A stretch of 64,000 bases of DNA from Bacillus sp. PAMC26568 (GCF_014235785.1 NZ_CP060137.1:2170001-2234000); one strand, 5' to 3'; positions 34,279-43,686 are shown, counted from the stretch's first letter. Notes: generated by a model not told the origin, from the letters alone. Translations and numbers: made by a program.

Positions 34279-36063
34279 GTGACTACTAAACAAGTGTGGA
34301 ATGCAGAGCATTGGAAAAAAGCAAGCAGACGGCTGCTTGCTAAAATGATTTCCGAATTTTTATATGAAGAAATGATTGCGGCAGAGATAATCGATGGGAA
34401 ACATATGCTTACTTTTGATAGTGGAGTCTCCTATCGATTTATCGCAGAAGAAAGATTGATGGACAGTTTTTGGGTAGACGAGCATTCAATTGAAACGAAT
34501 AAAAACGGTTTATGGGAGCAAGCAGTCAACCCTATTGAATTTTTACTGGAGCTGCAGAAACAAATCAAAATCAAACCATTTACAGCAGCTTATTTAATAG
34601 AAGAATATAAAAGAACATTGCTTGCAGATACTCATATTATTGCTAATCAGCAAAATCGTTCAACCAAGGACTTAATTGATATGGATTATGCGGAGCTTGA
34701 AGGGGAAATGACAGGGCATCCATGGATTACATATAATAAAGGGCGGATTGGTTTCTCCTATTCCGACTATCTGCAATATGCACCTGAACAAAAACAGCAT
34801 ACTTCATTAAGCTGGATAGCTGTTTCCCGGGTATGGGGTACATTCCATTCAACGGAAGAAGTTGATTATGAAAGTTTAATAGAAAGCGAGCTAGGGGAAT
34901 CTGCATCAAAGGACTTCAAAGATCAATTAAAGAATGAAGGGTTGCTTCCTGAAGGTTACTTCTTTATGCCTGTACATGAATGGCAGTGGAATCATGTAAT
35001 TGTTCCATTATTTTCAGAAGAGCTTTTTGAGAAAAGAATCATCTTCCTTGGCACCGGATCTGATCAATACTTGCCTCAGCAATCCATTCGGACATTTGTG
35101 AATATGGATCATAAAGAAAAGTACCATGTAAAACTGCCTATGAGTATTTTGAATACACTTGTTTATCGGGGATTGCCATCAGAGCGGGTGGTCCTGGCAC
35201 CGGAAATAACAGCCCATATTCAAGGAATCCAGGATAACGATTCTTTTCTGAAAAATACTTGCCGCGTCATCCTGCCTGGAGAAGTAGCAAGCATGAATTA
35301 CCATCATCCTGATTATGTCAAACTGAATGGCGCTCCATATCAATTTTTGGAAATGCTAGGAGTCATTTGGCGTGAAAGCATTTACTCATTTCTAGACGAA
35401 GGCGAACAGGCGATCACACTCGCTGCCCTTTTATATGTAGGGGAGGATGGAAAGTCGTATACACTTGAAATGGTTGAAAAGTCTGGACTTACGGTCAAGG
35501 AGTGGACAAAGCAGCTGTTTGACGTCCTATTGTCGCCGCTGCTTCATTATCTCTATCAATATGGAACTGTTTTTTCACCGCACGGGCAAAATACAGTTGT
35601 CATCTTAAAAGACTATAAACCGCATCGTTTAGCTGTAAAGGATTTCGTAGATGATGTGAACATCAGCGATCAGCCTTTGCCAGAGCTGAATGCAATTTCT
35701 GCAGACCTTAAACATGTGCTGAGAAGTGAAGCTCCGGAAGGATTATGCCAATTTATCTTTACAGGCTTATTTGTCTGTCATTTCAGATATTTATCAGATA
35801 TCCTTCATAGAAAGGGAAATCTTGACGAGAAGGAATTTTGGAGTTTACTAAGGTCTACGATTCTTTCCTATCAGGAGCAATTCCCACATCTTCAAGATCG
35901 CTTCGAGCTATTTGATTTACTGCGGCCTTCATTTAAAAAGCTGTGCCTGAATCGAAATCGCATGATCGAGTACGGTTACGGTGATGGAGATGACCGTCCG
36001 CATGCATCCGAATTTGGAAGAGTGAGGAATCCGTTGTCTGCTCCTGAAACTGTCATTGTATAA
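34279..36063 (+). CDS. IucA/IucC-family siderophore synthetase (RhbF-like), last gene of the operon
   Basis: Second NIS synthetase (594 residues), presumably adding the second hydroxamate arm to citrate. Blocks: GHPWITYNKGRIGFS near 155, MPVHEWQW near 235, SIRTFVN near 273, LPMSILNTLVYRGLP near 290, and SPHGQNTVVILKDYKPHRL near 435. Start GTG 34279 has AGGAGAG 8 bases upstream; the GTG at 34270 overlaps the ribosome site. With the RhbC-like partner it makes a symmetrical citrate dihydroxamate such as schizokinen (inference). No siderophore exporter or receptor is in the window. Confidence 0.92.
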   Translation: MTTKQVWNAEHWKKASRRLLAKMISEFLYEEMIAAEIIDGKHMLTFDSGVSYRFIAEERLMDSFWVDEHSIETNKNGLWEQAVNPIEFLLELQKQIKIKPFTAAYLIEEYKRTLLADTHIIANQQNRSTKDLIDMDYAELEGEMTGHPWITYNKGRIGFSYSDYLQYAPEQKQHTSLSWIAVSRVWGTFHSTEEVDYESLIESELGESASKDFKDQLKNEGLLPEGYFFMPVHEWQWNHVIVPLFSEELFEKRIIFLGTGSDQYLPQQSIRTFVNMDHKEKYHVKLPMSILNTLVYRGLPSERVVLAPEITAHIQGIQDNDSFLKNTCRVILPGEVASMNYHHPDYVKLNGAPYQFLEMLGVIWRESIYSFLDEGEQAITLAALLYVGEDGKSYTLEMVEKSGLTVKEWTKQLFDVLLSPLLHYLYQYGTVFSPHGQNTVVILKDYKPHRLAVKDFVDDVNISDQPLPELNAISADLKHVLRSEAPEGLCQFIFTGLFVCHFRYLSDILHRKGNLDEKEFWSLLRSTILSYQEQFPHLQDRFELFDLLRPSFKKLCLNRNRMIEYGYGDGDDRPHASEFGRVRNPLSAPETVIV

Positions 36064-36071
36064 ATTTAGAA

Positions 36072-36285
36072 AGGCTCTTTTCGAAAAGTTTGTTGCTTTT
36101 AGAGAAATGGTTAAAATCTTTAGTGGATTGTAGCGGAAGGCACTTGACTCCTGCGGGAAATATGGGGAATGGGAGACCCCACAGACATAGCCGAGGAGGT
36201 TCCCATCCCTCCCCGCAGAAAGCAAGTGCCCGCAGCGGAAATCCACGGGTAAAATCAAAAACAACAATCAATGCGAAAACAGCCA
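36072..36285. mobile_element. Intact MITE-like palindromic element
   Basis: 214 bp with ends AGGCTCTTTTCG and CGAAAACAGCCA (terminal inverted repeats, one internal and one terminal mismatch), flanked by perfect 6-bp duplications TTAGAA (36066-36071, 36286-36291). The interior is mostly self-complementary (AAGGCACTTG...TGCGGG pairs with CCCGC...CAAGTGCC). It matches, inverted, the IS-split copy at 18946-20614. No gene. Confidence 0.88.
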
Positions 36286-36293
36286 TTAGAAAA

Positions 36294-36325
36294 AAAGAAG
36301 AGGCCATCAAGGTCTCTTCTTTTTT
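36294..36325 (+). terminator. Intrinsic terminator of the siderophore operon
   Basis: AAGAAGAGGCC / GGTCTCTTCTT, 5-base loop, six T. It is now separated from the last gene by the MITE-like element, suggesting insertion between gene and terminator. Confidence 0.75.
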
Positions 36326-36468
36326 ATGCATAACACTTACAAAACTGCATAAATAACTTACATAACATTATTAAAACTTGAATATATTGCGCATAACAAT
36401 TATAATCGCTTATAAGAGCTTAAATCTTAAATTATTGTACAAACATTTCTGAAAGTTAGGTGAGCATT

Positions 36469-37239
36469 TTGTATCAGGAAGAACGGTTAATTTCCATTCT
36501 TGACTATTTAAAAGAAAATAAACGAATCACAGCAGATCAAATCTGTTCCCTTTATGATGTTTCAAAGGACACAGCTCGCCGTGACCTTGTGAAGCTTGAA
36601 GAACAAAAGCTGATTATCCGCACAAGAGGCGGAGCCATATTGCCAAGTTCGCATAAAGAAATCAAAGATTACCACAATCGCCTTCTAACGGTGTCACATG
36701 AAAAAGAATTAATTGGACGGAAAGCTGCAAGCCTTATCCGGGAAGGAGACCGAATTATATTAGATGCATCAACAACTGTTCAGGCTTGTGCGGAATTTAT
36801 TGACGTTACAAATGCTGCAATTATTACAAATTCAATCAATCAGGCCGATATTCTATCAACAAAGCCTGGGATACAGATTCATTTACTGGGTGGTGAGCTT
36901 CAGAAGGAGCATCGATTTTTATATGGATCCTCTGTTGTAGAAAAGCTTTCTAAATATCAGGTTGATAAAGTCTTTATCGGGGTTGTCGGTATTTCAGAGA
37001 GAGGGTTATCGATTGCCCATGAAGAGGATGGCATGGTTAAACGGAAGATGATTAATCAGGCTAATCAGGTAATTGCGCTCGCCGATCATTCTAAGCTTGG
37101 TGTAACAGACTTTTTCTTATATGCAGATTTGCATGAAATTGATTTGCTTATAACAGATAAAGAACCTGAGAAGGCATTTAGAGACTTACTGGATAAAAAT
37201 AACGTGGAATTGCTCGTAGCAGAGGAGGAAATGGAATGA
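36469..37239 (+). CDS. DeoR-family transcriptional regulator
   Basis: A 256-residue repressor with an N-terminal winged HTH (ERLISILDYL; ITADQICSLYDVSKDTARRDL) and a DeoRC sugar-phosphate-sensing domain (LDASTTVQACAEF near 103; GGELQKEHRFLYG near 140; DHSKLG near 200). TTG 36469 lies 5 bases after AGGTGA. ATGA overlap with the HAD phosphatase gene implies that both belong to a sugar-phosphate response. Confidence 0.88.
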   Translation: MYQEERLISILDYLKENKRITADQICSLYDVSKDTARRDLVKLEEQKLIIRTRGGAILPSSHKEIKDYHNRLLTVSHEKELIGRKAASLIREGDRIILDASTTVQACAEFIDVTNAAIITNSINQADILSTKPGIQIHLLGGELQKEHRFLYGSSVVEKLSKYQVDKVFIGVVGISERGLSIAHEEDGMVKRKMINQANQVIALADHSKLGVTDFFLYADLHEIDLLITDKEPEKAFRDLLDKNNVELLVAEEEME

Positions 37240-38108
37240 CAAAACTAATAGCCATTGATTTAGATGGAACATTATTAAACAGTCACAATGAAATAAGCGC
37301 TGAAAATCTGAAAGCGATAAAAGCTGCACAAAAAGAGGGAATCGAAGTTGTCGTAGCAACGGGGAGAGCGCAGTTTGATGTTGTTGAAATTTTTAAGAAT
37401 TCAGGGGTTAAAACATGGATTATCGCTGCAAATGGAGCAACGATTCATAATCCGAATGGCGAATTGTTTCATTCTCAGCCAATGGAAAAGGAGACTGCAG
37501 GAGAAGCCCTTCAATTCCTGGAAGAAAATGATTATTATTACGAAGTGTTCGGCAAAGATGCCATCTATACCCCTCAAAGCGGAAGAGAGCTTTTAAGCAT
37601 AGAAATAGACCGGGTGAAAAGTGCGAATCCCAAAACGGATCGAGCCATGCTTCTGCAGGCAGCTGAAAAACAGTATAGTCAGTCAGGCTTTGAGTTTGTC
37701 GATTCATTTACGAGTATTCTTGATAAAACAAGCGATATCTATAATATTTTAGCCTTCTCTTTTCATAAGGAAAAACTTGAAGCTGGCTGGGAAAGATTTA
37801 AAGACCGCGAAAATGTAACGCTTGTTACATCAGCAGCTCACAACTTTGAATTGGAGCACAGATTAGCTTCGAAGGGGATTGCACTTGAAAAACTGTCTGC
37901 ACATCTGGGCATTGATCTTAAGGATACGGCAGCAATCGGCGACAGCATGAACGACAAATCGATGCTGGAGATTGCCGGTAAAAGCATTGCAATGGGAAAT
38001 GCCCGCCCTGAAATAAAAGCGATCTGCCAGGATATTACCCTGACAAATGACCAGGACGGGGTAGAGCTTGCGATTAAACGAATGTTGGATGCTTTGCATC
38101 ACGTATGA
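37236..38108 (+). CDS. Cof-type HAD-IIB sugar phosphatase
   Basis: A 290-residue HAD hydrolase with motif I DLDGTLLNS at residue 8 (nucleophile D8), motif II VVATGR near 40, and motif III/IV IGDSMNDKSML near 235 with a Lys upstream. The Cof/YidA group dephosphorylates sugar phosphates or FMN precursors. Overlaps the DeoR gene (ATGA). Confidence 0.88.
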   Translation: MTKLIAIDLDGTLLNSHNEISAENLKAIKAAQKEGIEVVVATGRAQFDVVEIFKNSGVKTWIIAANGATIHNPNGELFHSQPMEKETAGEALQFLEENDYYYEVFGKDAIYTPQSGRELLSIEIDRVKSANPKTDRAMLLQAAEKQYSQSGFEFVDSFTSILDKTSDIYNILAFSFHKEKLEAGWERFKDRENVTLVTSAAHNFELEHRLASKGIALEKLSAHLGIDLKDTAAIGDSMNDKSMLEIAGKSIAMGNARPEIKAICQDITLTNDQDGVELAIKRMLDALHHV

Positions 38109-38129
38109 CCTAATAATATCGTATTTTAT

Positions 38130-38237
38130 CGAATCGTCTTTATATTGAAAAATTCGGGCTTTAAATCTGGAATTTGGGGCTTTATATTAAAAAAATTCGA
38201 GCATATATTCGAGATTTTGGTCTATATTCAAAATTCC
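38130..38237. repeat. Five degenerate ~21-bp AT-rich tandem units
   Basis: Successive units read TTTATATTGAAAAATTCGGGC, then TTTAAATCTGGAATTTGGGGC, TTTATATTAAAAAAATTCGAG, ATATATTCGAGATTTTGG and TATATTCAAAATTCCTGGC-like (each about 20-22 bases; the units are quoted only in part where longer). Downstream of the HAD gene, noncoding. Confidence 0.55.
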
Positions 38238-38282
38238 TGGCATAAAAGGAAGCACCTTTTAAACATTAAACCTATAAAAACA

Positions 38283-38314
38283 AAAAAGACCGGCCTCATG
38301 TCAGGCTGGTCTTC
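38283..38314 (-). terminator. Intrinsic terminator reading leftward
   Basis: AAGACCGGCCT / AGGCTGGTCTT hairpin. The T-run is on the minus strand (TCTTTTTTGTTTTT), so it terminates transcripts coming from the kinase gene to its right. Confidence 0.7.
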
Positions 38315-38317
38315 GCT

Positions 38318-38582
38318 ATGTCCGCTGAACATCCTCATTTGCTAAAGGATACCGCTGCCCTCGAACTGTTGTATGTCGCTGCGCTGTCTTGCTTTATGAG
38401 ATTGTCTTTGCAAGCTGCAAGGATTCGCTTGTATCTGAAAAGATATTGACAGAGCTGTTTCATGATATTTGGCACAATCCTTTAAAATTTTCACAAGTAC
38501 ATATGTAACTGCAGCTATTCTTGCTGCCTGTAAGGAAAAAGTAAGAGAATGTCAGAACAGCCTTAAATCCTGCAAAACGAGT
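38318..38582 (+). pseudogene. Frameshifted remnant of an ECF-type sigma factor gene
   Basis: From an ATG at 38318: LLKDTAALELLY, then in another frame CAVLLYEIVFASCKDSLVSE and KILTELFHDIWHNPLKF, then in a third TYVTAAILAACKEKVRE. Read together these follow sigma region 2 (AL-x-x-LY ... LLY-x-x ... ILxxxFxxIWxxP). At least two frameshifts, and no region 4. The last bases abut the kinase stop on the other strand. Confidence 0.45.
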
Positions 38583-39838
38583 TAGCCTTCATTGCTTTGA
38601 TAAATAGGCAGAAAAATTGTAAACGAAGTACCTGAATCAGGTTTACTTTTCACATGAATAGTTCCCTTCATCGCTTCAATGATGCTGTAAGACACCATCA
38701 TTCCTAGACCTGTACCATTTGTTTTCGTCGAAAAATAAGGTTCTCCAAGGCGAATCACCTGTTCTTCAGACATGCCTTTCCCCTGATCTGAAATAATAAT
38801 TTTAACGTGTGTGAGCCCTTTTGTTGTCTTCACCTCTAATGTACCTCCGGCAGAGTGGGACTCAATGCCATTTTTAATTAAATTAATCAGTGATTGTTTT
38901 AGCTTTAAAGGGTCGCCAAGAACTAGAATGTCATCTGAACAAAAATGTTCTATTAATTGCACGTTTTCCATTTGGGCAAGAGGACTCATAACATTCAGGC
39001 AGTTTTTGAGTTCTGAATGAACATCAATTGGGTCATTATTTTCAGCTTCAGGCCTTGCAAATGTTAAATAGTCTTTAATGATGTTTGTCGCACGATCCAG
39101 CTCATTTAACGAAATTTCTATGTATTCTTCTTTTTTTTCCTGACTGATATCATCATCACGAAGAAGCTGCAAAAATCCCTTTGTAGTCGTTAAAGGGTTA
39201 CGAACCTCATGAGAAATGCTGGCTGCTAAATGGCTGACTACTTCGAGCTTTTCAGCTTTGATGACCCTTTTTAAGAGATTGAAGTTTTGAACAATCGTTT
39301 CAAATAAGACGGTACCTATTACTGTGGCAATCAAATGCAAAACGAAGAGTTCAATGTAAAATTCTGAATGGAATGATAATCCATATGACAAATCTATTTG
39401 AATGATCGTTAGTAGCATAGACAGCAAAACAATGGATACCGCTAGAATTAATTTCTTTCTCAGCCGGCTTTTTAAATAATAGGAAGAAAGCATTGGCACG
39501 AAAAGAACAAGCAAACCTGCCATCACAACGGTCGTAATGATGCCATTTCCTCCTATGATCACCCTGGTCGTAGTCGTAACAGCAAATAAAAAGATTCCGA
39601 GCGGATATCCACCGTACAATAACCCCATCACTAACGGAATTCTCCTGAAATCAAAGAAAAATTCATCTTCAATCTTAAATGGATAAAGCATGCTTAGAAT
39701 GACCGCAAGAGCTGGCAATAAAGCAAATAACCATTTGTTCATTTTTTTGTTTGTCTCTTTTCTCATATACAACAGCTGTATAATCAACAGCGGGGAAAAA
39801 ACGAGTAAAAAATTAAGTAATACGTCCTTCATATCCAT
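38582..39838 (-). CDS. Membrane sensor histidine kinase (KinB-like)
   Basis: A 418-residue kinase with about six N-terminal membrane helices (residues 5-190, a 5TM-Lyt-like sensor region), HisKA with ISHEVRNPLTTTKGF (His near 210), N-box NLIKNGIESH, G1 SDQGKGMS and G2 GTGLGMMVSYS. The DHp region is of the sporulation-kinase type that can feed Spo0F. No response regulator is adjacent. ATG 39838 or the Met two codons later could be the start. Confidence 0.88.
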   Translation of the reverse strand: MDMKDVLLNFLLVFSPLLIIQLLYMRKETNKKMNKWLFALLPALAVILSMLYPFKIEDEFFFDFRRIPLVMGLLYGGYPLGIFLFAVTTTTRVIIGGNGIITTVVMAGLLVLFVPMLSSYYLKSRLRKKLILAVSIVLLSMLLTIIQIDLSYGLSFHSEFYIELFVLHLIATVIGTVLFETIVQNFNLLKRVIKAEKLEVVSHLAASISHEVRNPLTTTKGFLQLLRDDDISQEKKEEYIEISLNELDRATNIIKDYLTFARPEAENNDPIDVHSELKNCLNVMSPLAQMENVQLIEHFCSDDILVLGDPLKLKQSLINLIKNGIESHSAGGTLEVKTTKGLTHVKIIISDQGKGMSEEQVIRLGEPYFSTKTNGTGLGMMVSYSIIEAMKGTIHVKSKPDSGTSFTIFLPIYQSNEG

Positions 39839-39964
39839 TTCGCTTTCACCGTACCTGCATCAGTATAGGAAAATAAATCTATCTATTAAAATATATATCA
39901 TATTCACTAGAGAATGATAGAATATTCTAAAAGACTTATAAAATCATAATCCAGGAGAGAATAA

Positions 39965-40768
39965 ATGGGCCAACATTTTATAAAGCTGATAGATAAAGAA
40001 GAATATTCTCATGCAGCTGTGTTATTACAGACAGATCATGTCTTGAATGCCTTAATCATAGAAGACTTAACAGAAGAACATATGATGATTTACGGTCAGT
40101 ATCAGGAGGGCCATTTGAATGCTATTTTGATGATTTACCCAGAGAAAATCTATTATTACTGCGCAGTTCCAGATCTGCCATTGGGTGATTTTACAGTGAT
40201 CATTCAGGAAAGCGGCATCCGGAAAATTGTTGGGAAAAAAGAAATAGTCGATCGCTTTAAAGATCACTTCAAAATGGATCTTGAAAGCGAATCCTGCATG
40301 CTTCGGTACAGCGGTTCCTATGATTTGCAATTTCCAAAAGGGGTCAAAAAGATTACCAGCCTTGAAGAGTGCAGGAGGCTATATGACTTGTTCATGGAGG
40401 TCGATGAATATAAAATGATTGGCCCGAATGAGGATTTCTTTGCCAGTGATCATTTTCAAAACATTGAATCAGGCAAATTAATAGTATTCTACCGGGAAGA
40501 AGAAGGAAAAATGGTGTCGACTGCTGGAGTTTTCATCGAAAGCAGTGAAACAGCGATTATTGTTGGTGTAGCTACTCCGCTCGTTTATCGCAGAAAGGGC
40601 TATGCATCAGACGTCATACAGGCGATCTGTCATGATCTGGCTGGAGAAAATAAGTCTATATATTTGTTTTATAACAACCCGGAAGCTGAAAATCTCTATA
40701 AGAATCTTGGATTCTATGAAGCTGCAAAGTGGAAGGTGCTAAGCATATCAGAAGAGTCCCTAAGCTGA
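39965..40768 (+). CDS. Two-part GNAT-family N-acetyltransferase
   Basis: A 267-residue protein. The C-terminal half is a clear GNAT: VGVATPLVYRRKGYASDVI near 203-220 (R-x-x-G-x-A acetyl-CoA loop) and NNPEAENLYKNLGF near 240. The N-terminal ~130 residues form a second, degenerate GNAT-like half (HVLNALIIEDL). GAGAG precedes the ATG. Substrate unknown. Confidence 0.75.
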   Translation: MGQHFIKLIDKEEYSHAAVLLQTDHVLNALIIEDLTEEHMMIYGQYQEGHLNAILMIYPEKIYYYCAVPDLPLGDFTVIIQESGIRKIVGKKEIVDRFKDHFKMDLESESCMLRYSGSYDLQFPKGVKKITSLEECRRLYDLFMEVDEYKMIGPNEDFFASDHFQNIESGKLIVFYREEEGKMVSTAGVFIESSETAIIVGVATPLVYRRKGYASDVIQAICHDLAGENKSIYLFYNNPEAENLYKNLGFYEAAKWKVLSISEESLS

Positions 40769-40830
40769 AAATTCAATTGTAGTTTAGGAAATAATAAAAG
40801 GTAATAGATTGTGGAAAATAAAATAAAGTT

Positions 40831-40912
40831 ATCTGCGTCGAGCTACCGCGCCTACCTCCTCGGTCAGAACAGATCTGCCATGCCTGCGCTGACCAAGGCG
40901 CCTGCGCTTTTG
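40831..40912. repeat. GCGCC-family intergenic repeat, copy 2 (inverted)
   Basis: ATCTGCGTCGAGCTACCGCG ... CGCTGACCAAGGCGCCTGCG is the reverse complement of the copy at 48262-48372 (GGCGCCTTGGTCAGC ... GAGCTAGGCGTAG). Noncoding. Confidence 0.7.
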
Positions 40913-41023
40913 TTCTGATGGTCTTAGTGTCAGATAATCTGCGATAAAATACTTGCACGAAAGCGAAACTTCAGATATGCTTAAAAACAATTATTCATTT
41001 ATTTAAAAAATTTAATATTTTCA

Positions 41024-41210
41024 AGCGATAGGTGCTAATGGCAAGAAGAAGATTCTGTCTTAGCTTAAAAGGGAAGATCGGTGAAAATCCGACGCGGTCG
41101 CGCCACTGTAAAGGGGAGAATTCTATAAGAGCCCACTGTTTTTCCGAATGAAAAATGGGAAGGGAATAGAATACAATGAACCTGAGTCAGGAGACCTGCC
41201 TATCGTATGC
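41024..41210 (+). promoter_or_regulatory. Cobalamin riboswitch upstream of metE
   Basis: Adenosylcobalamin element: GATAGGTGC at the start, GGTGAAAATCCGACGC in the core, the B12 box CGCGCCACTGTA near 41100, and the closing GAGTCAGGAGACCTGCC. It should switch off the B12-independent methionine synthase when cobalamin is plentiful. Confidence 0.92.
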
Positions 41211-41293
41211 ACTTCATGCCTACGCGAAATAGGGAGGGTGATGCGATATGTTGAAACCTGTCTTGTGTCTCAACACAAGTTAACTGTGTCCAT

Positions 41294-41325
41294 CAAACTC
41301 TCTTCATGCAAGAGAGTTTTTTTAT
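41294..41325 (+). terminator. Riboswitch terminator before metE
   Basis: AAACTCTCTT / AAGAGAGTTT, 5-base loop, seven T, placed between the cobalamin element and metE. Confidence 0.85.
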
Positions 41326-41367
41326 GCACATTGAAGTTGAGTAACGTTAAGAAATGGGGGAACGGCT

Positions 41368-43647
41368 ATGAGCATTGTAAATTCAAATTTAGGCTATCCG
41401 AGAATTGGTGAAAAGAGAGAATGGAAAAAGACGCTTGAAACGTTCTGGAGAGGTGATTTATCCGAGGAGCAATTTGAACAATCTATGAAAGAAATCAGAC
41501 TGACTCATTTGCAGAAGCAAAAGGATAATGGCATTAATCTCATTCCGATTGGAGATTTCAGTTATTACGATCATGTGTTGGATACGGCGGTCTTATTCGG
41601 CTTGATTCCAGAAAGATTTAAAGAGAAAGATGCCAATTCACTGCGTACATATTTTGAAATAGCCCGCGGAAGTAAAGAAGAAGTGGCAGCTGAAATGACA
41701 AAATGGTTTAACACAAACTATCATTATATTGTTCCTGAGCTTGATGAGTCAGAACCTAAGCTAACAAATAATCGGCTGCTGAAGCTATACAATGAGGCAA
41801 AAGAAGAACTGGGTATTAACGGCAAGCCTGTTATTGTAGGTCCGCTAACTTTAATCGCTCTATCAAAAGGGTCGAACAAGGAATCCGTCCTGGATAAACT
41901 AATTCCTCTCTATATCCAAGTGCTGCAGGACCTTGCAGATGCAGGTGCAGAATGGATTCAGATCGATGAACCTGTATTTGTAATACCAGCTGCAGATGCT
42001 TCTCTTTTTGCAAAAGCAAAAACTGTTTATGGAACCATTCGAAAAAAGGTAACAAAGACAAAGCTTCTTGTACAGACTTATTTTGAAACTGTTGACCACT
42101 TTAGCGAACTAGTTAGTCTGCCGGTAGATGGAATTGGTCTTGATTTTATTCATGACAGCGGAGCGTCGCTGGAAAAGCTGAAAACAGCTGGGTTTCCAAA
42201 GGATAAAGTACTTGCTGCAGGCATTATTGATGGACGAAATGTTTGGAAAGCGCCTCTTCAAAATACAGTAAAACTAGTAAACAGCATTCTAGAGACAGTT
42301 GACCGGGAACGATTGATCCTTCAGCCTTCATGCAGTCTTATTCATGTGCCAGTGACAGTCAAATCCGAAGAGAATCTTGATCATCTTGTCAAAGAAGGTC
42401 TTTCTTTTGCAGATGAAAAGCTTGCTGAACTAGAGCTTTTAACGAGATTTTTAAACTTTGAAGCTGAGGATGGAGCACTTTCCGATTACGATAAGGCGAC
42501 TGAGAATTTATCTTCTTCTTCACTTAGAAACCAGATCGAAGTTGAGAAAGCGATGAAGCAGTTAGATACGTTCACAACTGAAAGACCCGAAGCTGAACTT
42601 CGCAAAAAGCTTCAAAGCAAGCGATTTAACCTTCCGCTGCTGCCTACAACGACAATCGGGAGCTTTCCGCAAACAAAAGAGGTTCGTGCTGAACGGTTAA
42701 AATGGAGAAAAGGAGAACGTTCAGATGAGCAATATAATCATTATATAGAACAAGAAATAAAAAAATGGATTGATATTCAGGAAAATCTGGAATTAGACGT
42801 TTTTGTTCACGGAGAGTTTGAACGAACTGATATGGTAGAATTTTTTGGCGAAAAGTTAACTGGAATTGCGATTACAACGTTTGGCTGGGTTCAATCCTAT
42901 GGCTCGCGGTGTGTCAGACCGCCAGTTATTTACGGAGATGTTTTACTTGAGGAGCCGATGACAGTAAAAGAAACCATTTTCGCTCAAAGTTTGACTGATA
43001 AACCAGTTAAAGGAATGCTGACGGGTCCTGTTACAATCTTAAACTGGTCATTCGTGCGAAATGATATTCCTAAAACGGATGTGCTCAACCAATTGTCGCT
43101 CAGTATCCGTAAAGAGGTTGAAGCTCTTGAACAGGCGGGAATTGCGATGATTCAAGTGGATGAACCTGCTATCCGCGAAGGTCTCCCATTAAAAACGCAG
43201 AACTGGGAGCAGTACTTATCAAATGCAGTAACAGCCTTTAAACGTTCAACTGCGTCCGTTCAGCCGGACACACAAATTCATACTCATATGTGTTATTCTA
43301 ATTTTGAAGATATTATCGAAGCAATCGATGCTTTAGATGCAGATGTGATTTCGATTGAAACATCAAGAAGTCACGGTGAACTTATTGATTCTTTTGAGAA
43401 ATACTCATATGAAAAAGGCATTGGACTTGGTGTCTATGATATTCATAGTCCGAGAGTGCCGACAGCAGAAGAGCTGGTCAAAAATATTGAAAGAGCCCTG
43501 CAAGTGTTAGATCCCGAGCTCTTTTGGGTCAACCCGGATTGCGGTTTAAAAACAAGGGGAGTATCAGAAACTGTTGAAGCATTAAAAGTAATGGTTGAAG
43601 CAGCTAAAAGCTGCAGAGAAAAAGCTGGGAAAGCGGCAACTGTATAA
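41368..43647 (+). CDS. metE: Cobalamin-independent methionine synthase
   Basis: Transfers methyl from 5-methyl-THF-triglutamate to homocysteine. 759 residues in two barrels: N-terminal LGYPRIGEKREWKK at residue 7, and the C-terminal catalytic half starting TTTIGSFPQTKEVR near 428. Zinc ligands are visible as HTHMCYS (near 642) and NPDCGLKTRG (near 724). Controlled by the B12 riboswitch and terminator just upstream. Confidence 0.96.
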   Translation: MSIVNSNLGYPRIGEKREWKKTLETFWRGDLSEEQFEQSMKEIRLTHLQKQKDNGINLIPIGDFSYYDHVLDTAVLFGLIPERFKEKDANSLRTYFEIARGSKEEVAAEMTKWFNTNYHYIVPELDESEPKLTNNRLLKLYNEAKEELGINGKPVIVGPLTLIALSKGSNKESVLDKLIPLYIQVLQDLADAGAEWIQIDEPVFVIPAADASLFAKAKTVYGTIRKKVTKTKLLVQTYFETVDHFSELVSLPVDGIGLDFIHDSGASLEKLKTAGFPKDKVLAAGIIDGRNVWKAPLQNTVKLVNSILETVDRERLILQPSCSLIHVPVTVKSEENLDHLVKEGLSFADEKLAELELLTRFLNFEAEDGALSDYDKATENLSSSSLRNQIEVEKAMKQLDTFTTERPEAELRKKLQSKRFNLPLLPTTTIGSFPQTKEVRAERLKWRKGERSDEQYNHYIEQEIKKWIDIQENLELDVFVHGEFERTDMVEFFGEKLTGIAITTFGWVQSYGSRCVRPPVIYGDVLLEEPMTVKETIFAQSLTDKPVKGMLTGPVTILNWSFVRNDIPKTDVLNQLSLSIRKEVEALEQAGIAMIQVDEPAIREGLPLKTQNWEQYLSNAVTAFKRSTASVQPDTQIHTHMCYSNFEDIIEAIDALDADVISIETSRSHGELIDSFEKYSYEKGIGLGVYDIHSPRVPTAEELVKNIERALQVLDPELFWVNPDCGLKTRGVSETVEALKVMVEAAKSCREKAGKAATV

Positions 43648-43651
43648 GTGA

Positions 43652-43686
43652 AAAGCAGCAGGGGTTAGAACCTGCTGCTTTTTTAA
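43652..43686 (+). terminator. Intrinsic terminator after metE
   Basis: AAGCAGCAGG / CCTGCTGCTT, 8-base loop, six T. Confidence 0.88.

Noticed and set aside
41148..41411. 87-codon frame upstream of metE
   Set aside because: It lies across the cobalamin riboswitch and terminator and overlaps the metE start; explained by the RNA structure.
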